Below are positions 29,672 to 38,700 of a DNA stretch of 64,000 nucleotides, one piece after another. Location of the stretch: positions 160,175 to 224,174 of the forward strand of contig JBMNOP010000005.1 in the NCBI GenBank assembly GCA_050943135.1, written 5' to 3'. Within the stretch, counting starts at the first letter, position 1, and each line of letters opens with the position of its first letter. Both the position numbers and the translations under genes were made by a program. The notes below the pieces were generated by a model. It saw nothing but the letters and a program-made list of their open reading frames with translations. It made no database searches and was not told the DNA's origin. Origin of the DNA: RUG695 sp050943135. GTDB lineage: Bacteria > Planctomycetota > Planctomycetia > Pirellulales > Thermoguttaceae.

Positions 29672-30616
29672 ATGCGTAGACGGGAACTCTTGCGGGGTTT
29701 GCTACTGGGAATGACGCTTTTACCGACATTCTCGTGCAAGGCTCTTATGGAGTACAAACCTCCGAAAAGCGGTTCCGGCGGCGAAAACGATCTTCTCAAA
29801 ACGATGGTCGGCCCCGATACCGTTACCTTCGATATTCTGATTGTCCATGTTCCCCACCAGCAGCGGGAACTCTTGGAAGAACTATGGCAGGAAGTTGACG
29901 AACAGGTCGGCGACCCGGAAGTGAAAAATCGCCTGCTCGGAAACGGTTTCCGTGCCGGGATCATCGGTGCCTCGATCCCGGAACCCCTTTCGCGCCTGAT
30001 GGAGATCAAGGGGCGTGGGCTTCGCGAGTCGGTCGAAGAAGAGGTAGACCTCGAAAAAGGCCATGCCTCGCCGCTGACCCTTTCGAAGATTCAGACCCTC
30101 GATCCGGGGAAAATCACGGTCATCCCGACTTTCGACAAACCGGTCGATCGAATCCCCGTTTTAACCCATGTCGGGGGCTCCTTTTCGGCGGAACTTTATC
30201 GTAACGCCACAACCTCCTTTTCGGTGGCGGCCGAGCCGCTGGCCGACGGTTCGGTTTCGTTCGAGTTGACCCCGTTCCTAACCTTCGGCGACGCCGAACC
30301 GGTAACCAAGTACCAATACGGGCAACTTGTTCGCACCACCGAACAACCGACCAAAACCTTCGACGAGTTGCGGGGGCAGTTCCCCTTGCGTCCCGGCCAG
30401 TTCCTCGTGATCGGCCCTTCCGACCGACATGTTGCCGGACTTGGGCACTACTTCTTTACCCAGGGACTCGGTGACTTCGACAGCAAAATCATCGTCATTC
30501 GCCTCCTTTTTACCCAGCACGACAAGCTTTTCCATCAATTCCCCGGTTTCCAAGACGTTTACGAAAAGGGGAAAGACGGCAACCTGGTCGCCGTCGGGGC
30601 GGAAGACGATAAGTAG
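29672..30616 (+). CDS. Putative lipoprotein of unknown function
   Basis: The 314-residue product starts with an Arg-rich N-terminus (MRRRELLRG), a hydrophobic stretch and a lipobox-like LLPTFSC with Cys after Ser. It is therefore probably a lipid-anchored envelope protein, possibly sent through Tat. The ATG at 29672 has GGGAG seven bases upstream. The mature part has a mixed strand/helix pattern: VDEQVGDPEVKNRLLGNGF, then VLTHVGGSFSAELY and a C-terminal IIVIRLLFTQHDKLF. I cannot assign a domain. It follows the TrhA gene but has its own promoter. Confidence 0.8.
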   Translation: MRRRELLRGLLLGMTLLPTFSCKALMEYKPPKSGSGGENDLLKTMVGPDTVTFDILIVHVPHQQRELLEELWQEVDEQVGDPEVKNRLLGNGFRAGIIGASIPEPLSRLMEIKGRGLRESVEEEVDLEKGHASPLTLSKIQTLDPGKITVIPTFDKPVDRIPVLTHVGGSFSAELYRNATTSFSVAAEPLADGSVSFELTPFLTFGDAEPVTKYQYGQLVRTTEQPTKTFDELRGQFPLRPGQFLVIGPSDRHVAGLGHYFFTQGLGDFDSKIIVIRLLFTQHDKLFHQFPGFQDVYEKGKDGNLVAVGAEDDK

Positions 30617-30660
30617 ATCTCCTTTTGGAAGAAGGGTCCCGAGAAGAACGAAAAGTCCGT

Positions 30661-30702
30661 AAAAAAAGCAGAGCATCGGTGGAGAACAAACCGACGCTCT
30701 GC
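30661..30702 (-). terminator. Rho-independent terminator after the dsbD-like gene
   Basis: An inverted repeat of 13 positions with one mismatch (GCAGAGCATCGGT at 30668-30680, ACCGACGCTCTGC at 30690-30702) is followed on the minus strand by seven Ts. It lies about 120 nt past the DsbD-like stop at 30824. On the plus strand it has no T tract, though it may also stop lipoprotein readthrough. Confidence 0.75.
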
Positions 30703-30823
30703 CCGATAATTTGATGGGCCCGTTTTCCCACCAACATTACTAAGGGCTCTCCTACTCCGAGTAAGAAAACCTCAAGTCGTTTAACACCTGCCGCCTTCGA
30801 AAGTTCCTTCGAAAAAATTATTT

Positions 30824-32755
30824 TCAGAAGGTTTCCAGTGTTTTGGTCAGCGTTTCTTTCGTGAAGAGTCCCCGGAGGATGATTGGCTCCTCGGGCGTTT
30901 CGGGCGTAAAGATCATCAAAACGGGAACCTGTTCTCCGCCGTAACGGCGCAGAAGGTCGCCGACGGCGCGGCTTTCCGCGGAGTCATCGCGGTTGGTCCA
31001 ATCGCCGGTCATCGTCAGGATTTCCTTCTCGCGGAAGAGCGTCTCGATTTCCGGGGCGCGGAGCACCGCCGCTTCGAGCACCTTGCAGTTCACGCACCAG
31101 TCCGCCGTAAAGTCGATCGCGACTCTCTTGCCCGAAGCGAGTTCCCTGTCGAATTCCGCCCGATCGAAGAGTTTCCACTCGGTTTGGGCCAGTTCACCGT
31201 CGCGTGCGGCACGGATCCCCCATCGGGTCAGTTTCTCCCGAAACATCCCCTGCATGGTTGGGAACGGATAACCGACATCGCTTTGGAGGGCCGGCATCTC
31301 GAACGAGAAAAGGAGCGCCGCGACCGCTACGGCCAGGGCTGTCAGCCGGATACGCCACCGTTTTCGGTCGGGATCGTATTGATTGTGTCCCAGATACCAG
31401 CAGGAAAACCAGATGGCGGCTAACAGGACCGTCATCGGTAGAATCAATTCGAGGGGCATCGAATAGAGAATCCAGATCACCGCCGGCAAAAGGATAAACC
31501 CCATGATTTTCCTGAAGGTCTCCATCCAGGCTCCCGGTTTCGGCAGGAATTTGAGCAATTCCGGAAATGCCCCGATCACCAGGAAGGGCGCGGCCATTCC
31601 CAGACCGATAACCCAGTAGACGAGCAGCACCGAGAAGACCGAGCCGTTTTTCATCAGGGCGTCGGTCCAAACGAGCGCCGGACTCAACATGGGCGCACCG
31701 CACGGAATCGCGAGCAACGTCGTGATGACCCCTTTAATCCAGCCGCCGAACCCTCCTTCTTTTCTCATCAGGTCGTTCGATTTCGGGCCACCGAGGATTT
31801 CAGGCAAGGTGATCTCCCAGACACCCATCAGGTTGAGCGCCATCGCGAAGACGACACATCCCATCACGATCTGGAACACCCCGTAGGTAAACAGATAGGA
31901 AAGACCGACGCTCATGAGCGCCAGAACCGTAAAGACGCTCAGAACCCCTGATGTGTAACAGAGGTTCAGAAAAAAAGCACGGGAACGATTTCGGCCCGCC
32001 TGTTCGAAAAAGCCGACGATTTTCAGACCGATGATCGGAAGCACACACGGCATAATGTTCAGGATCATTCCGCCGAAAAACGCGTAAAGTAGGTTCCGCA
32101 AGAGCGAGAAGTCGGCGACAGTTGTTGGTTTTTCGTTTTTGTTTAGCGTTTCGTTCGGGGTATCGTTTACGGAACCGGGCTTACCGTGCTTTTCAACAGC
32201 TTCGAAAAGTATGGCGAGCTGCGTCGGGTCGGTGCCGAGGCTGACGGAGAATTCTTTCCGAACGGGGATACAGGTGTTTTCATCGCAGCAGAGCGCTTCG
32301 ATTTTTCCTCGCGGGTCAAGGGCAAGAATCTGCCTCGACGCGTCGTCCCCGGGGGTCGCCCCGGTGCGATACCAGATCGGCGCGACGGCGTCGAACATGT
32401 CGATCCATTCTTCGAGCGTTTCTCCCATAAAATCGACGTTCGTGATCGGGGCGGCTCCCCGAAACGCGCCGAGGACAAACGACGAATCCGCCGTTTTAAA
32501 TTCGAGGTCGAGTCGGGTCGGGGTACCCCCCGGAACGACCGGTTGAGTGAGCGAGTAGGTGTGCTTTCCGGGAAAATCCCCGTGTACGACGACCCATGCG
32601 ACCGGTTCTCCTTCGGCCTCGGCCGGCTTTTCCCAGGCGGGAGATTCCCCCGCGGGTGGGTAAAGCAAACCGGTAATTTCCATCACATCGGCCCCCGCTG
32701 CCCGGCAGAGGGAGATCAGAAGAAAAAACAAAAGAGACGGGAAGAATTTTGTCAT
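30824..32755 (-). CDS. DsbD-family thiol:disulfide interchange protein
   Basis: The 643-residue product has a signal sequence, an N-terminal DsbD-alpha-like domain with CCDENTC and a central membrane domain of about eight helices. The exchange cysteines there lie in IMPCVLPIIGLKIVGF and IPCGAPMLSP. A C-terminal thioredoxin domain carries WCVNC (DFTADWCVNCKVLEA). This three-part order is that of DsbD, which passes electrons from cytoplasmic thioredoxin to periplasmic partners. It is the last gene of a string aroA-infC-secreted protein-dsbD. Its thioredoxin centre, WCVNC rather than WCVAC, is a small variation. Confidence 0.9.
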   Translation of the reverse strand: MTKFFPSLLFFLLISLCRAAGADVMEITGLLYPPAGESPAWEKPAEAEGEPVAWVVVHGDFPGKHTYSLTQPVVPGGTPTRLDLEFKTADSSFVLGAFRGAAPITNVDFMGETLEEWIDMFDAVAPIWYRTGATPGDDASRQILALDPRGKIEALCCDENTCIPVRKEFSVSLGTDPTQLAILFEAVEKHGKPGSVNDTPNETLNKNEKPTTVADFSLLRNLLYAFFGGMILNIMPCVLPIIGLKIVGFFEQAGRNRSRAFFLNLCYTSGVLSVFTVLALMSVGLSYLFTYGVFQIVMGCVVFAMALNLMGVWEITLPEILGGPKSNDLMRKEGGFGGWIKGVITTLLAIPCGAPMLSPALVWTDALMKNGSVFSVLLVYWVIGLGMAAPFLVIGAFPELLKFLPKPGAWMETFRKIMGFILLPAVIWILYSMPLELILPMTVLLAAIWFSCWYLGHNQYDPDRKRWRIRLTALAVAVAALLFSFEMPALQSDVGYPFPTMQGMFREKLTRWGIRAARDGELAQTEWKLFDRAEFDRELASGKRVAIDFTADWCVNCKVLEAAVLRAPEIETLFREKEILTMTGDWTNRDDSAESRAVGDLLRRYGGEQVPVLMIFTPETPEEPIILRGLFTKETLTKTLETF

Positions 32756-32776
32756 GGGGAGTCCCGTTCTTTCACT

Positions 32777-33616
32777 TTACGGCTGCATCCGAGAGACGGT
32801 TTTATAGTAATTCCCGAATGTCTTTTTGGGAAATTGTGCGGCGAAGTGCTGGGCTCGGATGATTCGACCCAAGTCTTCCTCGGAAAGACGCCGGATGATT
32901 TTGTGCTCGCTGGTAATGATTTCCGGTTTGGCGAACAGTCTTTTCCCTTTCGGGTATCGGTACAGACGGATTTTTGCAGGGAACCGCCCTTGGCGAGAGA
33001 GCAAGTCGTTGATCGCCGTCCGTGCCATCGGGGTATAGAGGCCCGGATTCATATAGAAATTAAGTTTGTTGTAGACGTCGATAAACTCAAAGTAGACCTC
33101 GCTCATTTGCGGGTCGTCAAATGAGCGGGTCGCGATAAGATATTCATACCACTTGCTTGCGAAGGAAATTTCCCCCGAGGCGCTGTCGTGTGTGATCTCG
33201 AAATCGGGGTTCAACAGAAAGCGGGAATGGGGGTCTTTCTTTTCGGCAAGTGAGCCGCGCAACGTGGTGATGAACTGGTCGATCTCGCTCAGGGGCAATT
33301 CCGTCTGCACGCGATGAATCGGGTCGAGGAGGACGAATTTTTCGATCTTTCGGTAGTAGATGATCACTTCGTCGTTGTCGCCGATAAAGTCGATCACCAT
33401 CCCTTCGCCGAAAAGGGTGGTCGTGACGATCTGCATTCCCTTTTCTTCTCCCTCTTTGCGGATGGTCATCACGTTATCGATGCGGAATCGATCGAACGCC
33501 GTCTCTTCGCTCGTTCCCTGCGGTTCCGCGGCGGAAAGCACGCCGAAAAAAGCGATAAAGACCGAAAATATCGAAAGAACGACCGGTGTCGAACACCGCG
33601 ACAATCCGTTTATCAT
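32777..33616 (-). CDS. Secreted protein of unknown function
   Basis: I start at ATG 33616, preceded by GGAGTG. A longer open frame to 33808 would place polar, Ser-rich sequence before the signal peptide. The 279-residue product has a signal sequence (VVLSIFSVFIAFFGVLSAAEP) with probable cleavage after SAA. The mature part shows the strand-rich stretch MIRIRK-like MTIRKEGEEKGMQIVTTT, then FGEGMVIDFIGDNDEVIIYY and many Tyr/Phe residues. The beta-rich beginning could be a lipoprotein-carrier-like fold, but that is a guess. It lies 21 nt before dsbD and about 100 nt after infC. Confidence 0.75.
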   Translation of the reverse strand: MINGLSRCSTPVVLSIFSVFIAFFGVLSAAEPQGTSEETAFDRFRIDNVMTIRKEGEEKGMQIVTTTLFGEGMVIDFIGDNDEVIIYYRKIEKFVLLDPIHRVQTELPLSEIDQFITTLRGSLAEKKDPHSRFLLNPDFEITHDSASGEISFASKWYEYLIATRSFDDPQMSEVYFEFIDVYNKLNFYMNPGLYTPMARTAINDLLSRQGRFPAKIRLYRYPKGKRLFAKPEIITSEHKIIRRLSEEDLGRIIRAQHFAAQFPKKTFGNYYKTVSRMQP

Positions 33617-33647
33617 ACAAACACTCCGTTGATTGCGTGACCGACCC

Positions 33648-33680
33648 TTTTCAGACCAAACGTTTCGTTCGGTCTGAAAA
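33648..33680 (-). terminator. Inverted repeat between infC and the secreted-protein gene
   Basis: A perfect 10-bp inverted repeat TTTTCAGACC/GGTCTGAAAA with a 13-nt loop lies 36 nt past the infC stop. The outer T and A runs are part of the stem. It could attenuate or end infC transcripts, but no further T tract follows. Confidence 0.5.
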
Positions 33681-33716
33681 TCCGAACTGTTGTTGTCGTC
33701 AGGCGATAAGGACGGC

Positions 33717-34232
33717 TTATTTGGGGGCGAGGGTGCAGCTGAGCTTTTTCCCCATTTGTTTCGGCGGGGCCTCGACTTTAGCGATATCGGAAAGCTGCTC
33801 GATGACATACTCCATCAGTTTCGTGCCCTCTCCGACGTGAGCGACCTCTCGCCCACGGAAGTTGATTGAAACGAGGACTTTATCTTTCTTGCTGAGAAAC
33901 TCGCGTCCTTTATTGATCTTGACCGTAACATCGGCCTCGCCGGTCTTCGGACGCATGCGGATTTCTTTGAGCCGACCTTTGGAAGATTGCTGCTTGGTGT
34001 CTTTTCTCCGTTGCTGATACCTGAATTTGCCGTAATTCATGATCTTGCAGACGGGAGGTTTGGCGTCGGGTGCGACTTCGACCAAATCGAGTCCGAGATC
34101 ACGGGCCTTGGAAAGCGCCTCGGCCGTGGGCATCACACCGAGCTGTTCCCCTTCGTTTGAAATGACGCGGACTTGCGAAACCCTGATCATTTCGTTGATA
34201 CGCTGTAGGTTTTTACTCTTACTGTTTTCCAT
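33717..34232 (-). CDS. infC: Translation initiation factor IF-3
   Basis: IF-3 binds the 30S subunit, checks start codon pairing and prevents premature joining of 50S. The 171-residue protein from ATG 34232 shows INEMIRVSQVRVISNEGEQLG, LVEVAPDAKPPVCKIMNYGK and KIRMRP-type RMRPKTGEADVTVK, then INFRGREVAHVGEG. A longer frame to 34346 exists but its extra residues do not match the family. The start lacks a strong binding site, as is common for infC, which is often autoregulated. In many genomes rpmI and rplT follow infC; here a secreted protein does. Confidence 0.93.
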   Translation of the reverse strand: MENSKSKNLQRINEMIRVSQVRVISNEGEQLGVMPTAEALSKARDLGLDLVEVAPDAKPPVCKIMNYGKFRYQQRRKDTKQQSSKGRLKEIRMRPKTGEADVTVKINKGREFLSKKDKVLVSINFRGREVAHVGEGTKLMEYVIEQLSDIAKVEAPPKQMGKKLSCTLAPK

Positions 34233-34403
34233 TCTGCTTCGCTGTTTGCTGCTCCTGTTGTGTTGCGGAACGGGGGTGACGCCTGCGACATGGCGGGCGC
34301 ACGAAAGAGGGACCCCCAATATGGCATTCTGCACGTATATTACCATTTAAAGGGGCTCGATTCAACCAGAAAAATCGTCTCCCGAGTCGTTTTTCGCGAA
34401 ATT

Positions 34404-35744
34404 TTAAACTTCCCTGCTGACCGCGTGGCCGACGGCCTTTTCCAGGTCGTCGAAGAAGTTCGGGTAGGTTTTGGCAGTACACCCGGCGTTTTCGATCAGG
34501 ACGCCGGGCAGGGCCAACCCCGCCAGGGCAAAACTCATTGCCATTCGGTGATCGTCGTACGTCGCGACCCGCCCGCCGGTCATTTCCGTCAACGGTTTCG
34601 GCCGGATCAATAAACCGTCGTCGTACTCGTCAACCTGCACGCCGAACTTCCGAAGCTCTGTGGCCGCCGCGGCGATCCGGTCGGTTTCCTTCCCCCGGAT
34701 ATGAGCGACATTCCGGATTCTGGTCGGGGTGGCAGCGAAAAGCGAGACGACCGCCAGGGTTTGAACCGTGTCGCTGATATCGCTCATATCGACATCGAGC
34801 CCGACCAATCGGGTCGGCTTGCTGCCGACCGTATCACGCGCAACCGTGACGGAATCGGGTTGCCACACGACCCGGCACCCCATCTGCTCCAGCAGGTCGG
34901 CGAAAGCGACGTCTCCCTGAAGACTTGTTCGGGAGAGGCCCTGAACCGTGACCCGCCCGCCGACAATCGCCGGGAGGGCAAAGAAGTAACTCGCCGCCGA
35001 GGCGTCCGGTTCGATCGCGTATTCTGTCGGCCGGTAAGCGGCGTGTTCCGGAATGACAAAGGTTTGCGCGTCGGGAGTTTCGATCGCCACACCGAACGAT
35101 TTCATGACAGCGAGGGTCATTTCGATGTACGGGCGCGAGACGAGTTCCCCTTCGACACCGATAACGAGCGCCCCGGAGGCGAGGGGGGCCGCCATCAGGA
35201 GGGCACTTAAAAATTGGCTGGAGATATTCCCCCGAACCGAGACTTCCCCGCCGGAGAGAGGTCTGCCCGCAATACGCAACGGAAAAGAGTTCGGCGCTCC
35301 GAGCGTATCGATTTCGGCCCCCAGACTTCGGAGCGCAGCAAGCAGATCCCCGATCGGGCGGGAGTACATCCTCTCTTTACCGTAAAGTTCCCATACGCCG
35401 GGAAGGAACGAGAGGACGGCAGTCAGGAATCTTGCGGTGATTCCGCTGTTGCCGACGTAGATCCGCAGCGGTGTGCGGTCGACATTCGCGACCGTCCGGC
35501 GCGAGAGACCGCCGTGAACAACAATCCTTTCCGAGAACGTCGATGAGGTCAGGCCGAAACCGATTCGGGCGAGCGCCTCTGCCATAATCTGTGTATCTTC
35601 CGACTCGAGCGCGCCGGTAAGGATCGAATTCCCCTCGGCCAGCGCCGCAGCCAAAAGTGCCCGGTTGGTCAGGCTTTTCGAACCGGGAACCGTCACGTCG
35701 GCCTCGACGGGTCCGGCACCGGAAATCATCAGTCGGTCGGTCAT
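34404..35744 (-). CDS. aroA: 3-phosphoshikimate 1-carboxyvinyltransferase (EPSP synthase)
   Basis: AroA joins shikimate 3-phosphate and phosphoenolpyruvate in aromatic amino acid synthesis. The 446-residue protein has PGSKSLTNRALLAAALAEG with the substrate lysine, the GNSGITARFL loop, HIRGKETDRIAAAATELRKFG and DDHRMAMSFALAGL. The active-site loop differs from E. coli GNAGTAMR, so inhibitor sensitivity could also differ. It is followed by infC after 171 nt, which include the infC leader. Confidence 0.96.
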   Translation of the reverse strand: MTDRLMISGAGPVEADVTVPGSKSLTNRALLAAALAEGNSILTGALESEDTQIMAEALARIGFGLTSSTFSERIVVHGGLSRRTVANVDRTPLRIYVGNSGITARFLTAVLSFLPGVWELYGKERMYSRPIGDLLAALRSLGAEIDTLGAPNSFPLRIAGRPLSGGEVSVRGNISSQFLSALLMAAPLASGALVIGVEGELVSRPYIEMTLAVMKSFGVAIETPDAQTFVIPEHAAYRPTEYAIEPDASAASYFFALPAIVGGRVTVQGLSRTSLQGDVAFADLLEQMGCRVVWQPDSVTVARDTVGSKPTRLVGLDVDMSDISDTVQTLAVVSLFAATPTRIRNVAHIRGKETDRIAAAATELRKFGVQVDEYDDGLLIRPKPLTEMTGGRVATYDDHRMAMSFALAGLALPGVLIENAGCTAKTYPNFFDDLEKAVGHAVSREV

Positions 35745-35764
35745 GGTGTTACGGAAAACTCCCC

Positions 35765-38700
35765 TTATCTCGATATGGTTCGGGCCAGAGGCGAGACGGC
35801 AAGGTTGCCGTCGTCACAGACCGGACGGATCCCAACATTGAAAACCCGTTGCCACGATTCATACGGCTTACGCACCCCGGCACGTCCCCACTTGGGTCGA
35901 TCGCGCCACGAGCCACCGCGCGCAACCTTCTTTTCGGCGGCCGCACCGTCGTTCCGCCCGTCGGCCGCGTTATACGGGTAGGGGCGGTAACTCGATGCTG
36001 TCCATTCGCAGACATTGCCGATCATATCGTACAGACCGAACGGGTTCGGTTGGTAACTGCCGACATTCGCCTGCATGAAGTTTCCGTCATCGACATGGTC
36101 GATCCGCGGAATGAACGCTTCCCAGTCGGCCACCCTGTCTTTGACATGCGGATCAACCCCTTCGACCACAAAGAGCTTGGTCGTGACATCGGCCAGGTTT
36201 TCATACGGGCCGAAGTCGGCTTCGAGTGGGCCAAACCACATCGGCTCGCTGCTACCGCCACGTGCCGCCCATTCCCATTCCGCCTCGGTCGGAAGTCGGA
36301 AATTGAGACCGGACTTCTCGCTCAGCCACTTACAGAAACCGACGGCTTCCTGCCAGTTAACGCGGATCACCGGTTGGTCCGGCAGGTTCGCCGGATACCC
36401 GGGTCGGTTATGATCTTTGTGCCAAAGGTCGATGAAGCGACTGTCGTGTTCTTTGTCATACAGAGCGTAGAGCGCGTTTGTCACCTCGGTGGTCATCATC
36501 CAGAAAGGCTTTTCGACGGTCACTTCCGTGCGGGGAAGCTCGTCGAGACAACCGACGCCGTCTCCCATCACGAACGAGCCGGCAGGGATTTTAGCCATCG
36601 CGAAGATAAGACCGTCGATTTCGAACTCACGGATTTCCGGCTGAAGGCCCGAGGCATCGAACGGCCAGTCGGGAACGCTCGGTGCCGAACGGTCCGGTTC
36701 CGGCGTTTCGGCCGGGGGCAGAAATGCGGGACGGTCGACGCGGTCGCCCGTATAGGCGTCGGCTTCGTAGTCCAGTTCGTTGTCGGCGTAGAGTTTTTTC
36801 AGTTCCACGTAACGATTCGAAATGGAGCGGAGCGGATCAGACCCTTTCTTGTTGTTGCGGGCCTCGGCGATTTCCGTCCAGGTGCCGAAATACGGAACAT
36901 TGAAATCGATCCAACAGAAGAGCTTTTCCCAAGATTCCCTGTCGATTTTCACGTTGTGGTGACCTTTTTTCAGCTGGACGATCAGTTCCGATGTCGATGT
37001 GTGATATTCCATCGGCTGGAGAACATGAATATCCGATTCCGGTCCGGGACGGCGGGTATAGCCGTGCAAGGCATGATACGCCATCGAGAAGTTCTTCGGC
37101 CCAGGGGTGGTATCGGCAAAGTTCGGACGATCCTGATCCGAACCATCGTGACATCCGACGCAGTAGCGGTCGAGAATCGGCTGGATTTCCCCTTCAAACG
37201 AGAAGGAACGTTCCGGGCCGTAGAACGGGGAGATCGGGGTCGGGGCGCTCCGTTGCGCTTCGGTTTGCTTGACCGGGGAAATATCGTTTTGTGTTTCATG
37301 ACAACCGATACACGATTCGGTTTCGCCCGGCATTCCGACGAACCACGAACGCATCAGCTGCACCGCCGAGCCTTCCTCGTCCAGCGGTTGGACAACGACA
37401 GGGGTGTTGGCCGGGATTTTGAAGGTCGCACTGCCGTCTTCGAAGACCGGAATTTCACCGATGATCCGTCGACCGTCCCAGCAACTTTCCATCCCGAAAA
37501 CGTCGTGGCCGCCGATACCGCGATAACCGTAACTGATGGCATAGAGGCGAAGTTTTTTCACGGTTCCCCTCGGAACCTGCGGAAGCCCCTGGCCGAAGTA
37601 GACGTCGGTAATGAAGACGGTCGATTCCTTTTTACCGGGGACGGTCCGGTCCGGAACCGTTCGTGGCTCTTCCTGCTCCATGAGCGGAATCGGTTCGAGC
37701 AGATCGTAGTTTGGGTCTTGGCGCAGGAGCGTCATATTCCCGGAGGTGTCGACCAGATAGATCGCCCAATGCTCCCCCATGGTGCGGATTCGCGCCGCGC
37801 AAAGGAAGTAGTCGTCGGAAAGGGGCCACGGGAAGATGAATTGCGGAAAGACGCCATCGACCAATTGGTCTTTGATGACCGGCTCGATCGGTTCACCCGG
37901 ATGAGTGATCTTATGAATAGCGCCTTTTGCCTCCTGACGACCGAATGACGGGTCGAAGACGACCATTTCTCCCGAGCGGGCCGTCCCGTGGTGGCCGGAG
38001 ACGATCCCGACGAATTTCGAGGACTGCCCCGGGAGCGGACGGGCGTAGAACAGACTGTTCGGCCAGTACGAGCCGCTACCGTAATGTTCGACCTGATTGG
38101 TTCCGTCCGGATTCATCGAAAAGAGAATTCGCGAGAAATAGTGCGGTGTGTCGATATATTCCCAGCGCAGATACATAATCCGCCCGTTCGGAAGGATCAC
38201 CGGACACCAATCGTTGTCTTGCTCGAACGTGAGCTGGCGGATCGTTTTGCCGTCCTTTTCGATACGGTAGATATTCCCCACATAGCCGCCGCCGCCGATA
38301 CAGGGGATCCCCATCATCGAGGCGTTCGAGATAAAGATCGTCGAACCGTCGGGAACATAGCACCCTTCGACATTATCGACATCACCCCCCATGTCGGGAG
38401 TGACCTGGCGCAAAGAGTCTTCGGCCATGTCGTATTCGAAGATCTGCCACGTATCGTTCTCGGCAAGCGCGGTAACCAGGAAACGGTCGGCGTCCCAATG
38501 CAGGCAGATATCGCCGATAAACGATCCTTTCGGACCGCGAACCAGTTCGCGATACTCGGAATCGAGGACTTTCGGGTCGAATTCCACGATCGCGTTGTCG
38601 TATTTCCCCTTGTGGCGCGAAGCGTTAGACATCCAGTTGTTTTCCAGCGCATCGTAGTTCGTCCGGCGGGCGATGATGGTATCGAAATCGGTTAGGAGCG

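Noticed and set aside
35657..37948. 763-codon open frame on the plus strand
   Set aside because: Opposite aroA and the HzsA-like gene; no recognisable domains.
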